A stretch of 64,000 nt of DNA from Rana temporaria. Its lineage: Eukaryota; Chordata; Amphibia; Anura; Ranidae. The DNA lies in assembly GCF_905171775.1 (NCBI RefSeq), contig NC_053494.1, positions 198,787,544-198,851,543 on the forward strand. The letters run 5' to 3'. Positions 55,342-64,000 of the stretch are shown piece by piece. Numbering within the stretch: the first letter of the stretch is position 1; each line of letters starts with the position of its first letter. The notes beneath the pieces are model-generated. The model ran no database searches. It saw only the letters and a list, made by a program, of their open reading frames with translations, and was not told where the DNA came from. The translations under genes and the position numbers were made by a program.

Positions 55342-55697
55342 AAGAGGAAGTAAACCCCCCCCCGATAAACGGGGGGGGGGGGGCCTGAAAGAAAAAGGCA
55401 TAATGAGCTAGTATGCATAGCATACTAGCTCATTATGTTGCAATTACCTGAGATCGAAGCCCCCAAAGTCCTCGCCGCCGCCGCCATTTCCCTCGCACAT
55501 ACTTCCTGTTTTTGCCACTCTGGCGCTGTGATTGGCAAAATCACGGCATTAACCCTGTTAATACCATTGACAAAAACGTCACTTTCAGTGCGCCTGCGCC
55601 GTTGTCGGCGCCTGTCATTTCTGCACATATCTTCTAAACCTTTAATCTAGGCTTACCTGTAGGTTAAAGAGGGTTTAAGGAGTTTACAACCACTTTA
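55342..55697. mobile_element. Snap-back MITE, AAAGAGGAAGTAAACC type
   Basis: The left end is AAAGAGGAAGTAAACCCCC and the right end is GGAGTTTACAACCACTTTAA. The hairpin AATGAGCTAGTATGCATAGC pairs with the following GCATACTAGCTCATT. It is related to 6,272-6,692. Confidence 0.65.
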
Positions 55698-56355
55698 ATG
55701 TACTGCCACTGCTGGTCATGGTCACTGATGAATTAATCTTTTTGTGCGTGTTTGCAAAATTAAAGTGGGCTGGTCTGGATGAAGTCCAGGGCCAAATGTT
55801 TGTCCCAGTCCAGCACTGAGTTAAGGGGAATGTTTCATTACAGGATTTAGTTGTATATCCTGTTCTTGGGGTGAAGCTAGAAGACCCTTGATGTCTCCAT
55901 TGAGAAGACCTTGTTGTCACTACGGTCACATAAGGGGCTTGTCAGTACATACATACATACATGGTTAGGACACACGTTAATGCATAAACACCTATTACAC
56001 ATCCCTACACACAGCAGAAGTGGAAGAAGTAGCCATAGAGCCCCTTCCAGCCTTGCAAATGTGGCCTGTGCATCCAAGAGGTAATGACCCCCCGGTCATG
56101 AAAAGATTAAATAAAAGAGGAAGCAATTCAAATATAAATATACCACATTTTTATTGTGTGTTTATGAAAGTATAATCTGATTAAACCAAGAGTCCTTTGG
56201 TAAAATCAATTGGCCAGAAGTGAAGATCTAGTGATCGTCTCGCCCATTAGCTGTCACACTTTGACCAAGAGATTCCAAGCCTGCCCACCACGGCAAGGTA
56301 GACTCTTCTAGGGCAGGACCTACACTAACTACACTAAGCTACCCTACTGGATGCT
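55698..56355. other. No gene; short shared fragment
   Basis: Positions 55,765-55,815, with GTCTGGATGAAGTCC and TTTGTCCCAGTCCAGC, match 20,421-20,467. The rest appears unique. It ends at the target duplication of the L1 insertion. Confidence 0.35.
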
Positions 56356-56369
56356 AGTCATCCTTTTTT

Positions 56370-56481
56370 TATTTTTTTTTTATTTTTATTTTTCCCCATT
56401 TCAGACTCCACCGACCACGAGACTTGCTCACAATCAAATTGCTTGTTATGTCTCTATCTAGGCTTCGCATCATTTGTGGGT

Positions 56482-56538
<57 letters not shown>

Positions 56539-57588
56539 TTTTATTTTTTTTAAATATATAATTTATACTTTATAAAGCTCCATATATAACAGAGAACCAG
56601 TATGTATTTTGTTTGTTTATACTGAGCTTTAAACTTTTCTTCCTTAATTATTATATCCCTTCCCCCCGTCCCCTTCCCGCCCCCCTCCTACCCCTCCCCC
56701 CCGGGACTCCAGCTACCTTTCTGTCTTATCCGATTAATTCATTTTCTATGATTAATTTATTTTCTATCTTATTATATTTAATTAATTTTTTTTTTTTTTT
56801 TTTTTTTTAAATTGTAACAGTCCTTGAGGGCATGAAACAAAGTCTTATAAGGTCCTATGCACCCATCAGATCCACAAACGTCATTGAATGTTTAAACTCT
56901 ATCCATTTGGACCAGGTCTCTTCATATTCCTCTAGGCCATCTGTATCCAAAAACCTTAAAAATTCTAGATTTTGAATGAGGTTTATTTTGTTGCACCATT
57001 CACTAATGGAGGGGCTTTCCCTGTCTTGCCAATGACTGGCAATCAGGCTTTTAGCAGCTGTTAACAAACGTGGTAGTAGACTTTTCTGATATATTTTATT
57101 TGGTACTCTGATCCTCTGATGCAAGCATCCCCAAGGGTCATCTGGTATCTCTATGTCCGTTATTTCTGTTATTAATCCTGCTCCAGTACCGTCTAATTTT
57201 TGGGCATCGCCACCATATATGAGCCATATGTCCGATCTGTCTGCATCCGCGCCAGCAAAATTCGGAAGCTTCTTTCTTGTATTTATGAGCTTTGTCTGGG
57301 GTGATAGACCACCGCGTCAGACATTTATAATTTAATTCAATTATTTTATTGTTTGCTGACGAGGTATGCACTCTTCTCCATATTTGTTTTAATTCTGGGA
57401 TGCTCAGAGGTGACCCCAGTTCTTCCTCCCACTTTTTAATATATGGTGGGATGTCCAATTGCTCTACTTCTATTAAGTTTTTGTAGATCTTAGAGATCAC
57501 TCCTCTCCCAACTCCTCCTTCACTAATTCTCTCGAGGGGACGCAGGTTATCCGCAGATCTACACGGCTGTGGTAGAGCCTCAAAGAAA
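56370..57588 (-). pseudogene. 5'-truncated L1-like retrotransposon (ORF2 C-terminus)
   Basis: On the - strand, two frames (57,500-57,138 and 57,124-56,855) encode the region after the reverse transcriptase of an L1 ORF2 protein. It includes EFCWRGCRQIGHMAHIWWRC, matching the C-terminal Cys/His motif of that family. A stop or frameshift near 57,130 separates them. A poly(A)-type tail lies at 56,370-56,393 (T-rich on the + strand). The insertion is flanked by AGTCATCCTTTTTT at 56,356 and 57,589, a typical target duplication. The 5' truncation and frame break make it inactive. Confidence 0.8.
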
Positions 57589-57602
57589 AGTCATCCTTTT
57601 TT

Positions 57603-57676
57603 CTAATGTTGGATGTATGTTTGTAGTAGGCCTCATCCTATAATCTGTGTGTGCGATCTACTCTCTCCTAATTTGG

Positions 57677-57710
<34 letters not shown>

Positions 57711-58025
57711 ATCTATCTAAAGCATGGAGCGATCAGTTTATGTACATCTGGACGTCCTCTGTTAGTGTAGGTCAGTGCATGACAGTCATTGTATGTTGAC
57801 CAGTGTGTGTCAGTAAATAAATGTTAGTCCTGTTTTTACTTGGGCACGTTGCCAAACTCATCTGCAATTCAGAGAAATTTTTTTAGTTTTTTTTTATCTA
57901 TATTGCTGTGATCCGACAATATTACAGCCGCAAGCAGTTTTAAAATACATTTTTTTTCCTTTAGAAATGTAATTTTGCTGTGGCACTGTTATAAACATGA
58001 GAAAGATGTGCTACTTTACAGGCAG
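57603..58025. other. No gene; (GT)n microsatellite
   Basis: A (GT)n run lies at about 57,672-57,708. The remainder is AT-rich without a recognisable frame. Confidence 0.45.
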
Positions 58026-58094
58026 ACTAAGGGGACCCCCAGGCAAGATATTTTAAAAAATATTTAATTTTTATTGTTTAATTTTAACCACTTA

Positions 58095-58594
58095 AAGGGG
58101 TTGTAAAGGATACATTTTTTCCTTAAATAGCTTCCTTTATCTTAGTGCAGTCCTCCTAAACTTACCTCATCCTTCCATTTTGCTTTTAAATAGCCTTATT
58201 TCTTCTGAGAAATCCTCACTTCCTGTTCTTCTGTCTGTAAGTCCACACAGTAATGCGAGGCTTTCTCCCTGGTGTGGAGTGTCATGCTCACCCACTCCCT
58301 AGAGGGGGCGAGCAGGATAGTCAGGATGCTCCTTTCTCTATATACGTAGCGTCCCGACTCTCCTGCTCGCTCCCTCCCCCCTCAAGGGAGGGGGCAAGCA
58401 CGACACTCCACACCAGGGAGAAAGCCTTGCATTACAGTGTGGAGTTACAGACAGAAGAACAGGAAGTGAGGATTTCTCAGAAGAAATAAGGACATTTAAA
58501 AGCAAAATGGAAGGATGAGATAAATGAAGGAGGACTGCACTAAGGTAAAGGAAGCTATTTAGGAAAACTATTTTTTACCTTTACAACCCCTTTA
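58095..58594. mobile_element. Snap-back MITE, AAAGGGGTTGTAAAGG ends (unit 1)
   Basis: The ends AAAGGGGTTGTAAAGGATAC and TTTACAACCCCTTT are inverted. Inner arms pair ATAGCTTCCTTTATCTTAGT with its complement, and CTGTGTGGAGTTACAGACAG-type blocks likewise. A near-identical copy lies at about 59,652-60,152 in unit 2. Confidence 0.75.
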
Positions 58595-59651
58595 AGGACC
58601 ACGCCTGTTTTTCGGACTCGGTGTTTACAAGTTAAAAACAAGTTTTATTGCTAGAAAATTACTTAGAACCCCCAAACATTATCCACTTTTTTTTCTAACA
58701 CCCTAGAGAATAAAATGGCGTTCATTGCAATACTTTTTGTCACACCAAGCGCACTTTTTTGGGGGGAAAAAAAACACTTTTTCGAATAATAAAATAAGAC
58801 AACTGTAAAGTTAGCCCAATTTGTTTATATTGTGAAAGATAATGTTACGCCGAGTAAATTGATACCCAACATGTCACTCTTTAAAATTGCGTCCACTCGT
58901 GGAATGGCATCAGACTTTTACCCTTAAAAATCTCCATAGGCAATGTTTAAAAAATTCTACAGGTTGCATGTTTTAAGTTACAGAGGAGGTCTAGAGATAG
59001 AATTATTGCTCTCGCTCAGACGATCGTGGCAATACCTCACATGTGTGGTTTGAACACCATTTTCATATGCGGGCGCTGCTCACGTATGCGTTCACTTCTG
59101 CGCATGAGCTTGTCAGGATGGGGCGCTTTAAAAAAAAAATGTTTTTGCTTATTTATTTTTACTTTTGTTTTTTTTTGTTTTTTTTAACACTGTTTAAAAA
59201 AAAAATTGGGTCACTTTTATTCCTATTACAAGGAATGTAAACATCCCTTGTAATTGAACAAAGCATGACAGGTCCTCTTAAATATGAGATCTGGGCTCAA
59301 AAAGACCTCAGATCTCATATGTGGTGCTTTTACTAAGGTAAGTACTGGATTGTATTCCCTGCTTTGTGGAGAAAGAAAACCCATTACTTCCCTGCTGACA
59401 GGACAGGGCTCTGCCTTGTTTACATAGTGTATTTCTTCCCGACAATCGGTTGGCGCCCTTGGTCATCCACTGGCCGGCACCGGCTGATCGACATCTGGTG
59501 TGTTTAATTACTGCACAGCTGGGTCGCTGGCGGTGCGCGCATGCGCCCCCTACCCGGTAGTGCTGGATCACGTTTTTTTAAGACTAAGGGGACCCCCAGG
59601 CAAGATATTTTTAAAAATATTTCATTTTTATTGTTTCACTTTAACCACTTA

Positions 59652-60152
59652 AAGGGGTTGTAAATGATACATTGTTTTCCTTAAATAGCTTCCTTTATCT
59701 TAGTGCAGTCCTCCTAAACTTACCTCATCCTTCCATTTTGCTTTTAAATATCCTTATTTCTTCTGAGAAATCCTCACTTCCTGTTCTTCTGTCTGTAACT
59801 CCACACAGTAATGCGGGGCTTTCTCCCTGGTGTGGAGTGTCATGCTCACCCGCTCCCTAGAGGGGGCGAGCAGGAGAGTCAGGATGCTCCTTTCTCTATC
59901 TACGTAGCGTCCTGACTCTCCTGCTCGCTCCCTCCCCCTCAAGGGAGGGGGCAAGCACGACACTCCACACCAGGGAGAAAGCCTCGCATTACTGTGTGGA
60001 GTTACAGACAGAAGAACAGGAAGTGAGGATTTCTCAGAAGAAATAAGGACATTTAAAAGCAAAATGGAAGGATGAGATGAATGAAGGAGGACTGCACTAA
60101 GGTAAAGGAAGCTATTTAGGAAAACGATTTTTTACCTTTACAACCCCTTTAA
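59652..60152. mobile_element. Snap-back MITE, copy in unit 2
   Basis: Duplicate of 58,095-58,594, carried by the segmental duplication and not a separate insertion. The ends are AAAGGGGTTGTAAATGATAC and TTTACAACCCCTTT. Confidence 0.75.
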
Positions 60153-60925
60153 GCACCACGCCTGTTTTTCGGACTCGGTGTTTACAAGTTAAAAACAAGT
60201 TTTATTGCTAGAAAATTACTTAGAACCCCCAAACATTATCCACTTTTTTTTCTAACACCCTAGAGAATAAAGTAGCGTTCATTGCAATACTTTTTGTCAC
60301 ACCAAGCGCACTTTTTTGGGGAAAAAAAATCACTTTTTCGAATAAAAAAAATAAGACAACTGTAAAGTTAGCCCAATTTTTTTATATTGTGAAAGATAAT
60401 GTTACGCCGAGTAAATTGATACCCAACATGTCACTCTTTAAAATTGCGTCCACTCGTGGAATGGCATGGGACTTTTACCCTTAAAAATCTCCATAGGCAA
60501 AGGTGCGCTTTAAAAAAAAAATGTTTTTGCTTATTTATTTAACTTTTTTTTTTTTTTTAACACTGTTTAAAAAAAAAATTGGGTCACTTTTATTCCTATT
60601 ACAAGGAATGTAAACATCCCTTGTAATAGGACAAAGCATGACAGGTCCTCTTAAATATGAGATCTGGGCTCAAAAAGACCTCAGATCTCATATGTGGTGC
60701 TTTTACTAAGGTAAGTACTGGATTGTATTCCCTGCTTTGTGGAGAAAGAAAACCCATTACTTCCCTGCTGACAGGACAGGGCTCTGCCTTGTTTACATAG
60801 TGTATGTCTTCCCGACAATCGGTTGGTGCCCTTGGTCATCCACTGGCCAGCACCGGCTGATCGACATCTGGTGTGTTTAATTACTGCACAGCTGGGTCGC
60901 TGGCAGTGCGCGCATGCGCCCCCTA

Positions 60926-61270
60926 CCCCCTCCCTCAACAGTTCAAGTATAACCCCCCCCAGCACAATTCCTCTCCCCTCCTAAAGCAACCTCTAGCACA
61001 TATGCTCTAACCCTCCCCTCCCAAATCAAAGATCCCATCCCAGCTCCATCCATCCCTCAATCCTATCCCAGCTCCATCCATCCCCCCAATCCTATCTCAG
61101 TTGCATCCACCCCCCCAATCCCATCCCGGCTCCATCCAACACCCCGATCCCGTCCGGGCTCCATCCACCACCCCGATCCCGTCCGGGCTCCATCCACCAC
61201 CCCGATCCCACCCTGGCTCTACCTATTCTCCTGATCCCATCCCAGCTCCACCCATCCCCCCAATCCTATC
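60926..61270. repeat. Minisatellite of about 30 bp, GATCCCGTCCGGGCTCCATC
   Basis: C-rich units read GATCCCGTCCGGGCTCCATC followed by CACCACCCC, with variants CAATCCTATCCCAGCTCCAT. The array ends just before the polyadenylation signal of the - strand gene. The + strand frame across it is a repeat artefact. Confidence 0.75.
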
Positions 61271-61275
61271 CCAGC

Positions 61276-61281
61276 TTTATT
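61276..61281 (-). terminator. Polyadenylation signal of the repeat-protein gene
   Basis: TTTATT on the + strand reads AATAAA on the - strand. It begins 12 bp after the stop codon at 61,293-61,295. The very short 3' end suggests a compact mRNA. Confidence 0.6.
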
Positions 61282-61292
61282 TTATGGTGGAT

Positions 61293-63395
61293 TCACATGA
61301 ACATTTGCATTCTACTTTCTGATGCTTGGTACTTCTCTACCATATCTTTGATGGGGAGAGTGTCGCCATAGCGATTCAGGAGTCTGTATAAAAGACACAT
61401 TCCTACCACTACTACAATCACAAAGGCCCAGGCCCCAATCCACACAAATGAAATAAGGTTGGATACACTCTCCTGGACCCACCCTCTGTCCTTAATGTGG
61501 TCATCTGGGAATGATTTTTTGTGGTCTTCATTCTCCTGCTGCTCTAGCTCTTCATAGTTATAAATAACACCGGAGACATGCTCATATGTGTTCTTTTGGG
61601 TAGCAGAGTCTTCTTGTCCTCTCTGCCCATGCTTTTCCAATCCCCGCTCTTCTGAGCCATGCCTAGCCAAGCTTTTCTTTTCCAATCCCCGCTCTTCTGA
61701 GCCATGCCTAGCCAAGCTTTTCTTTTCCAAGCCCCGCTTTTCCATGCCCTGCACTTCCAAGCTTTGTGTTTTTAAGCCCTGCTCCTCCGAGCCCTGCTTA
61801 TCCAAGCTTTTCTTTTCCAAGCCCCGCTTTTCCATGCCCTGCACTTCCAAGCTTTGCGTTTTTAATCCCTTTTTTTTCGAGCCCTGCTTATCCAAGCTTT
61901 TCTTTTCCAAGCCCCGCTTTTCCATGCCCTGCACTTCCAAGCTTTGCGTTTTTAAGCCCTGCTCCTCCGAGCCCTGCTTATCCAAGCTTTTCTTTTCCAA
62001 GCCCCGCTTTTCCATGCCCTGCACTTCCAAGCTTTGCGTTTTTAAGCCCTGCTCCTCCGAGCCCTGCTTATCCAAGCTTTTCTTTTCCAAGCCCCGCTTT
62101 TCCATGCCCTGCACTTCCAAGCTTTGCGTTTTTAAGCCCTGCTCCTCCGAGCCCTGCTTATCCAAGCTTTTCTTTTCCAAGCCCCGCTTTTCCATGCCCT
62201 GCACTTCCAAGCTTTGCGTTTTTAATCCCTGCTCCTCCGAGCCCTGCTTATCCAAGCTATGCATTTTCAAGCCCTGATTTTCCATGCCATGCCCTTTCAA
62301 GGCTTGCATTTCCAACCCTGCTCTTTCATGCCCTGCCAATCCAAGGTTTGCATTTCCAAACCCTGTCCTTTGAAGCTGTGCCTTCCCAAGCACTGCCTTT
62401 CTATGATTTTTCATTCCCTGCCATGTTCTTCCAAGCCCTGCTCTTCCATTCCCTTCTACTCCAATCCCTCTTTTTTCTCCATCATTTTCCTCCATGGCTT
62501 TTTCCTTTATTCCCTCCTTTTCTAATTTTTTCTCATCCTGCAGCTTTATCTCCTGCAGACGCTCCTCCTCTAACCAATCCTTCATTAATCCCTGCTCCTT
62601 AAATCTCTTCTCATCCTCACCATGCCTAGCCAAGCTTTTCTTTTCCAAGCCCCGCTTTTCCATGCCCTGCACTTCCAAGCTTTGCGTTTTTAAGCCCTGC
62701 TCCTCCGAGCCCTGCCTATCCAAGCTATGCATTTTCAAGCCCTGATTTTCCATGCCCTGCACTTCCAAGCTTTGCGTTTTTAATCCCTGCTCCTCCGAGC
62801 CCTGCCTATCCAAGCTATGCATTTTCAAGCCCTGATTTTCCATGCCCTGCACTTCCAAGCTTTGCGTTTTTAATCCCTGCTCCTCCGAGCCCTGCCTATC
62901 CAAGCTATGCATTTTCAAGCCCTGATTTTCCATGCCATGCCCTTTCAAGGCTTGCATTTCCAACCCTGCTCTTTCATGCCCTGCCAATCCAAGGTTTGCA
63001 TTTCCAAACCCTGTCCTTTGAAGCTGTGCCTTCCCAAGCACTGCCTTTCTAAGATTTTTCATTCCCTGCCATGTTCTTCCAAGCCCTGCTCTTCCATTCC
63101 CTTCTCCTCCAATCCCTCTTTTTTCTCCATCATTTTCCTCCATGGCTTTTTCCTTCATTCCCTCCTTTTCTAATTTTTTCTCATCCTGCAGCTTTATCTC
63201 CTGCAGACGCTCCTCCTCTAACCAATCCTTCATTAATCCCTGCTCCTTAAATCTCTTCTCATCCTCACGCTTTTCCACTCCGGATCTCGTTTTTTCCTCC
63301 AGCCCCTCCCTGTAGTGAAGGGGAATAGGGGCTGCCCTCACCTCTTCTAATATTAAAAGGCTGAGGCATAACACTACGATCACTTTTCTGATCAT
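61293..63395 (-). CDS. Secretory-pathway single-pass membrane protein with decapeptide repeats (unrecognised family)
   Basis: This is an intronless frame of 700 codons. I start it at the ATG at 63,395 (MIRKVIVVLCLSLL) because the frame upstream has no ATG and this one has A at -3. Residues 1-22 form a clear signal peptide, with likely cleavage after VRA/A. A charged segment (KRFKEQGLMKDWLEEERLQE, probably coiled coil) leads into Gly/Leu/Ser/Gln-rich decapeptides such as GLKMHSLDRQ, GSEEQGLKTQ and SLEVQGMENQ. A 648-bp block (216 residues) is duplicated in tandem, and six near-identical 30-residue units follow it. Residues about 647-669 (LISFVWIGAWAFVIVVVVGM onward) form one membrane span, leaving a 31-residue tail. 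This predicts a type I surface protein with a repetitive outer part. I do not recognise the family. The open frame, promoter motifs and nearby AATAAA argue for a real gene. Confidence 0.75.
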   Translation of the reverse strand: MIRKVIVVLCLSLLILEEVRAAPIPLHYREGLEEKTRSGVEKREDEKRFKEQGLMKDWLEEERLQEIKLQDEKKLEKEGMKEKAMEENDGEKRGIGGEGNGRAGLGRTWQGMKNLRKAVLGKAQLQRTGFGNANLGLAGHERAGLEMQALKGHGMENQGLKMHSLDRQGSEEQGLKTQSLEVQGMENQGLKMHSLDRQGSEEQGLKTQSLEVQGMENQGLKMHSLDRQGSEEQGLKTQSLEVQGMEKRGLEKKSLARHGEDEKRFKEQGLMKDWLEEERLQEIKLQDEKKLEKEGIKEKAMEENDGEKRGIGVEGNGRAGLGRTWQGMKNHRKAVLGKAQLQRTGFGNANLGLAGHERAGLEMQALKGHGMENQGLKMHSLDKQGSEEQGLKTQSLEVQGMEKRGLEKKSLDKQGSEEQGLKTQSLEVQGMEKRGLEKKSLDKQGSEEQGLKTQSLEVQGMEKRGLEKKSLDKQGSEEQGLKTQSLEVQGMEKRGLEKKSLDKQGSKKKGLKTQSLEVQGMEKRGLEKKSLDKQGSEEQGLKTQSLEVQGMEKRGLEKKSLARHGSEERGLEKKSLARHGSEERGLEKHGQRGQEDSATQKNTYEHVSGVIYNYEELEQQENEDHKKSFPDDHIKDRGWVQESVSNLISFVWIGAWAFVIVVVVGMCLLYRLLNRYGDTLPIKDMVEKYQASESRMQMFM
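61711..62250 (-). repeat. Six 90-bp coding repeats
   Basis: Each unit encodes 30 residues, SLDKQGSEEQGLKTQSLEVQ followed by GMEKRGLEKK. The units are almost identical in DNA, pointing to recent expansion or homogenisation. One unit (about 61,860-61,890) has GSKKKG in place of GSEEQG. The 90-bp length keeps the frame. Confidence 0.85.
62619..63266 (-). repeat. 648-bp in-frame tandem duplication (first copy)
   Basis: The sequence coding EDEKRFKEQGLMKDWLEEER onward starts at 63,266. It starts again at 62,618, exactly 648 bp later. The copies differ by a few substitutions (GMKEKAMEEN against GIKEKAMEEN, and KNLRKAVLG against KNHRKAVLG). The second copy then runs into the 90-bp units. Confidence 0.85.
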
Positions 63396-63472
63396 TTTGA
63401 ATGCAGAATTCAGAAACACGTCTGAACTGTACAAATGTCAAGATAGACTGACTGCAAATCCTCTCGCGCCTG

Positions 63473-63500
63473 CCTTATAAGGACTAGCGTGATGATGTCA
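63473..63500 (-). promoter_or_regulatory. TATA/CArG-like box and CRE-like motif upstream of the repeat-protein gene
   Basis: CCTTATAAGG at 63,473-63,482 fits both a TATA box and the CArG consensus CC(A/T)6GG bound by serum response factor. It lies about 80 bp before the ATG, so transcription would begin near 63,450. TGTGACATCATC (- strand, about 63,490-63,501) resembles a CRE/AP-1 site. A satellite begins at 63,511, so the unique promoter DNA is only about 100 bp. Confidence 0.5.
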
Positions 63501-63510
63501 CAGTGTTGTT

Positions 63511-63692
63511 GTTGTTTCAAGGCTCCCCGCATGGCTGTTTCAAGGCTCCCCTCTCAGCTGTTTTTAGGGTCCCCTCACAGCTGTTTCTAGGGTCCCCTCA
63601 CAGCTGTTTCTAGGGTCCCCTCACAGCTGTTTTTTTTTTACATACAGTGAATGTGATGTGACCAATGCATTCTAAACCAAAATAATATTTGT
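63511..63692. repeat. 23-bp satellite, detached block
   Basis: Units GGTCCCCTCACAGCTGTTTC and GGCTCCCCTCTCAGCTG are followed by the spacer ACATACAGTGAATGTGATGT and CTAAACCAAAATAATATTTG. It is the same array family as 52,945-54,015, about 9.5 kb away. Confidence 0.8.
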
Positions 63693-63696
63693 TTAA

Positions 63697-64000
63697 CCAC
63701 TTCCATACCAGGCACTTACGCAGCTTCCCGCCCAAGCCAATTTTCAGCTTTCAGCACTGTCGCACTTTGAATGGCAATTGCGCGGTCATGCTACACTGTA
63801 CCCAAACAAAATTGGCGTCCTTTTTTCCCCACAAATAGAGCTTTTTTTTGGTGGTATTTGATCACCTCTGCGATTATTTTTTTTGCGCAACAACTAAAAA
63901 AAGGCTGAAAATTTGGAAAAAAAATTAAGTTTTTATTTTTTTCTGTTAATTTTTTTGTAAATACATTTTCTCTTTCAATTACGGGCACTGATATGGCGGC
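63697..64000. mobile_element. TTAA-target MITE, cut by the window edge
   Basis: It follows TTAA (63693-63696) with CCACTTCCATACCAGGCAC. It carries diverged family blocks GGCAATTGCGCGGTCATGC and CACAAATAGAGC. The other end lies outside the window. Confidence 0.7.

Larger units (their letters stand above)
58026..60925. repeat. Tandem segmental duplication of about 1.5 kb
   Basis: Unit 1 is about 58,026-59,555 and unit 2 about 59,582-60,925. Both start GACTAAGGGGACCCCCAGGC and end in GTGCGCGCATGCGCCCCCTA. Identity is very high by eye. Unit 2 lacks about 170 bp present in unit 1 near 58,940-59,115. Each unit carries a snap-back MITE and a segment with AACACCCTAGAGAATAAA. I see no gene in either unit. 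Confidence 0.8.

Noticed and set aside
61588..62745. + strand frames of 80-280 codons rich in FFSKPRFSMP and SPAFPCPALP
   Set aside because: They are mirror images of the repeat-protein gene on the - strand and are kept open by its 90-bp periodicity.
1..64000. Search for tRNA, rRNA and CRISPR arrays
   Set aside because: I saw no tRNA A/B boxes with a cloverleaf, no rRNA-like stretch, and no regularly spaced repeat with unique spacers. The tandem arrays have no unique spacers.

Overview
The window looks like gene-poor nuclear DNA of a vertebrate, most probably a frog and perhaps a ranoid. This assignment rests on the very high density of short inverted-repeat DNA transposons (MITEs), Tc1-, mariner- and hAT-like remnants, one L1 fragment, and a tyrosine-recombinase retrotransposon of the Ngaro type. 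No alignment was possible, so the species is inference. I saw no rRNA gene, tRNA gene or CRISPR array.

Layout. Positions 1-36,700 are a mosaic of nested MITEs. They fall into several recurring families: (a) elements starting GGCC/GGGCCAGATTC with 3-bp target duplications; (b) elements of about 0.7-1 kb with ends TTAA-CCACTTA and TTAA targets; (c) elements whose ends read GCCGCGTACACACG; (d) snap-back palindromes bounded by TTAA; (e) hAT-like elements with 8-bp duplications. Tc1-like fragments lie near 12.4-13.6 kb and 22.9-23.9 kb, and a compound minisatellite lies at 17.0-18.2 kb. Positions about 37,100-42,800 hold a nearly complete Ngaro-like retrotransposon on the + strand. In order it has gag exon 1, a 167-bp intron, gag exon 2 with zinc fingers, reverse transcriptase/RNase H, a tyrosine recombinase broken by one frameshift, and an SGNH-hydrolase reading frame behind a strong splice acceptor. 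Positions 42,800-50,730 are again nested MITEs. Positions 50,730-55,300 carry satellites, a hAT-like element with (AT)n runs, and a 31-bp minisatellite. A 5'-truncated L1 lies at 56,370-57,588, and a 1.5-kb tandem duplication at 58,026-60,925.

The only apparent host-type gene is intronless, on the - strand at 61,293-63,395. It encodes a signal peptide, a long array of 10-residue (30-residue higher-order) repeats, and one membrane-spanning segment with a short tail. It has a TATA/CArG-like box upstream and AATAAA just after the stop codon. I do not recognise its family.

How the parts relate. The Ngaro frames look like one expression unit. The gag exon 1 donor is in phase with two acceptors, one before gag exon 2 and one before the hydrolase, so alternative splicing could place the same N-terminus on either product. 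The repeat-protein gene sits beside the same 23-bp satellite that fills 50.8-54.0 kb. Most of the remaining DNA is non-coding transposon debris, and most reading frames in it are chance frames in palindromes or tandem repeats.
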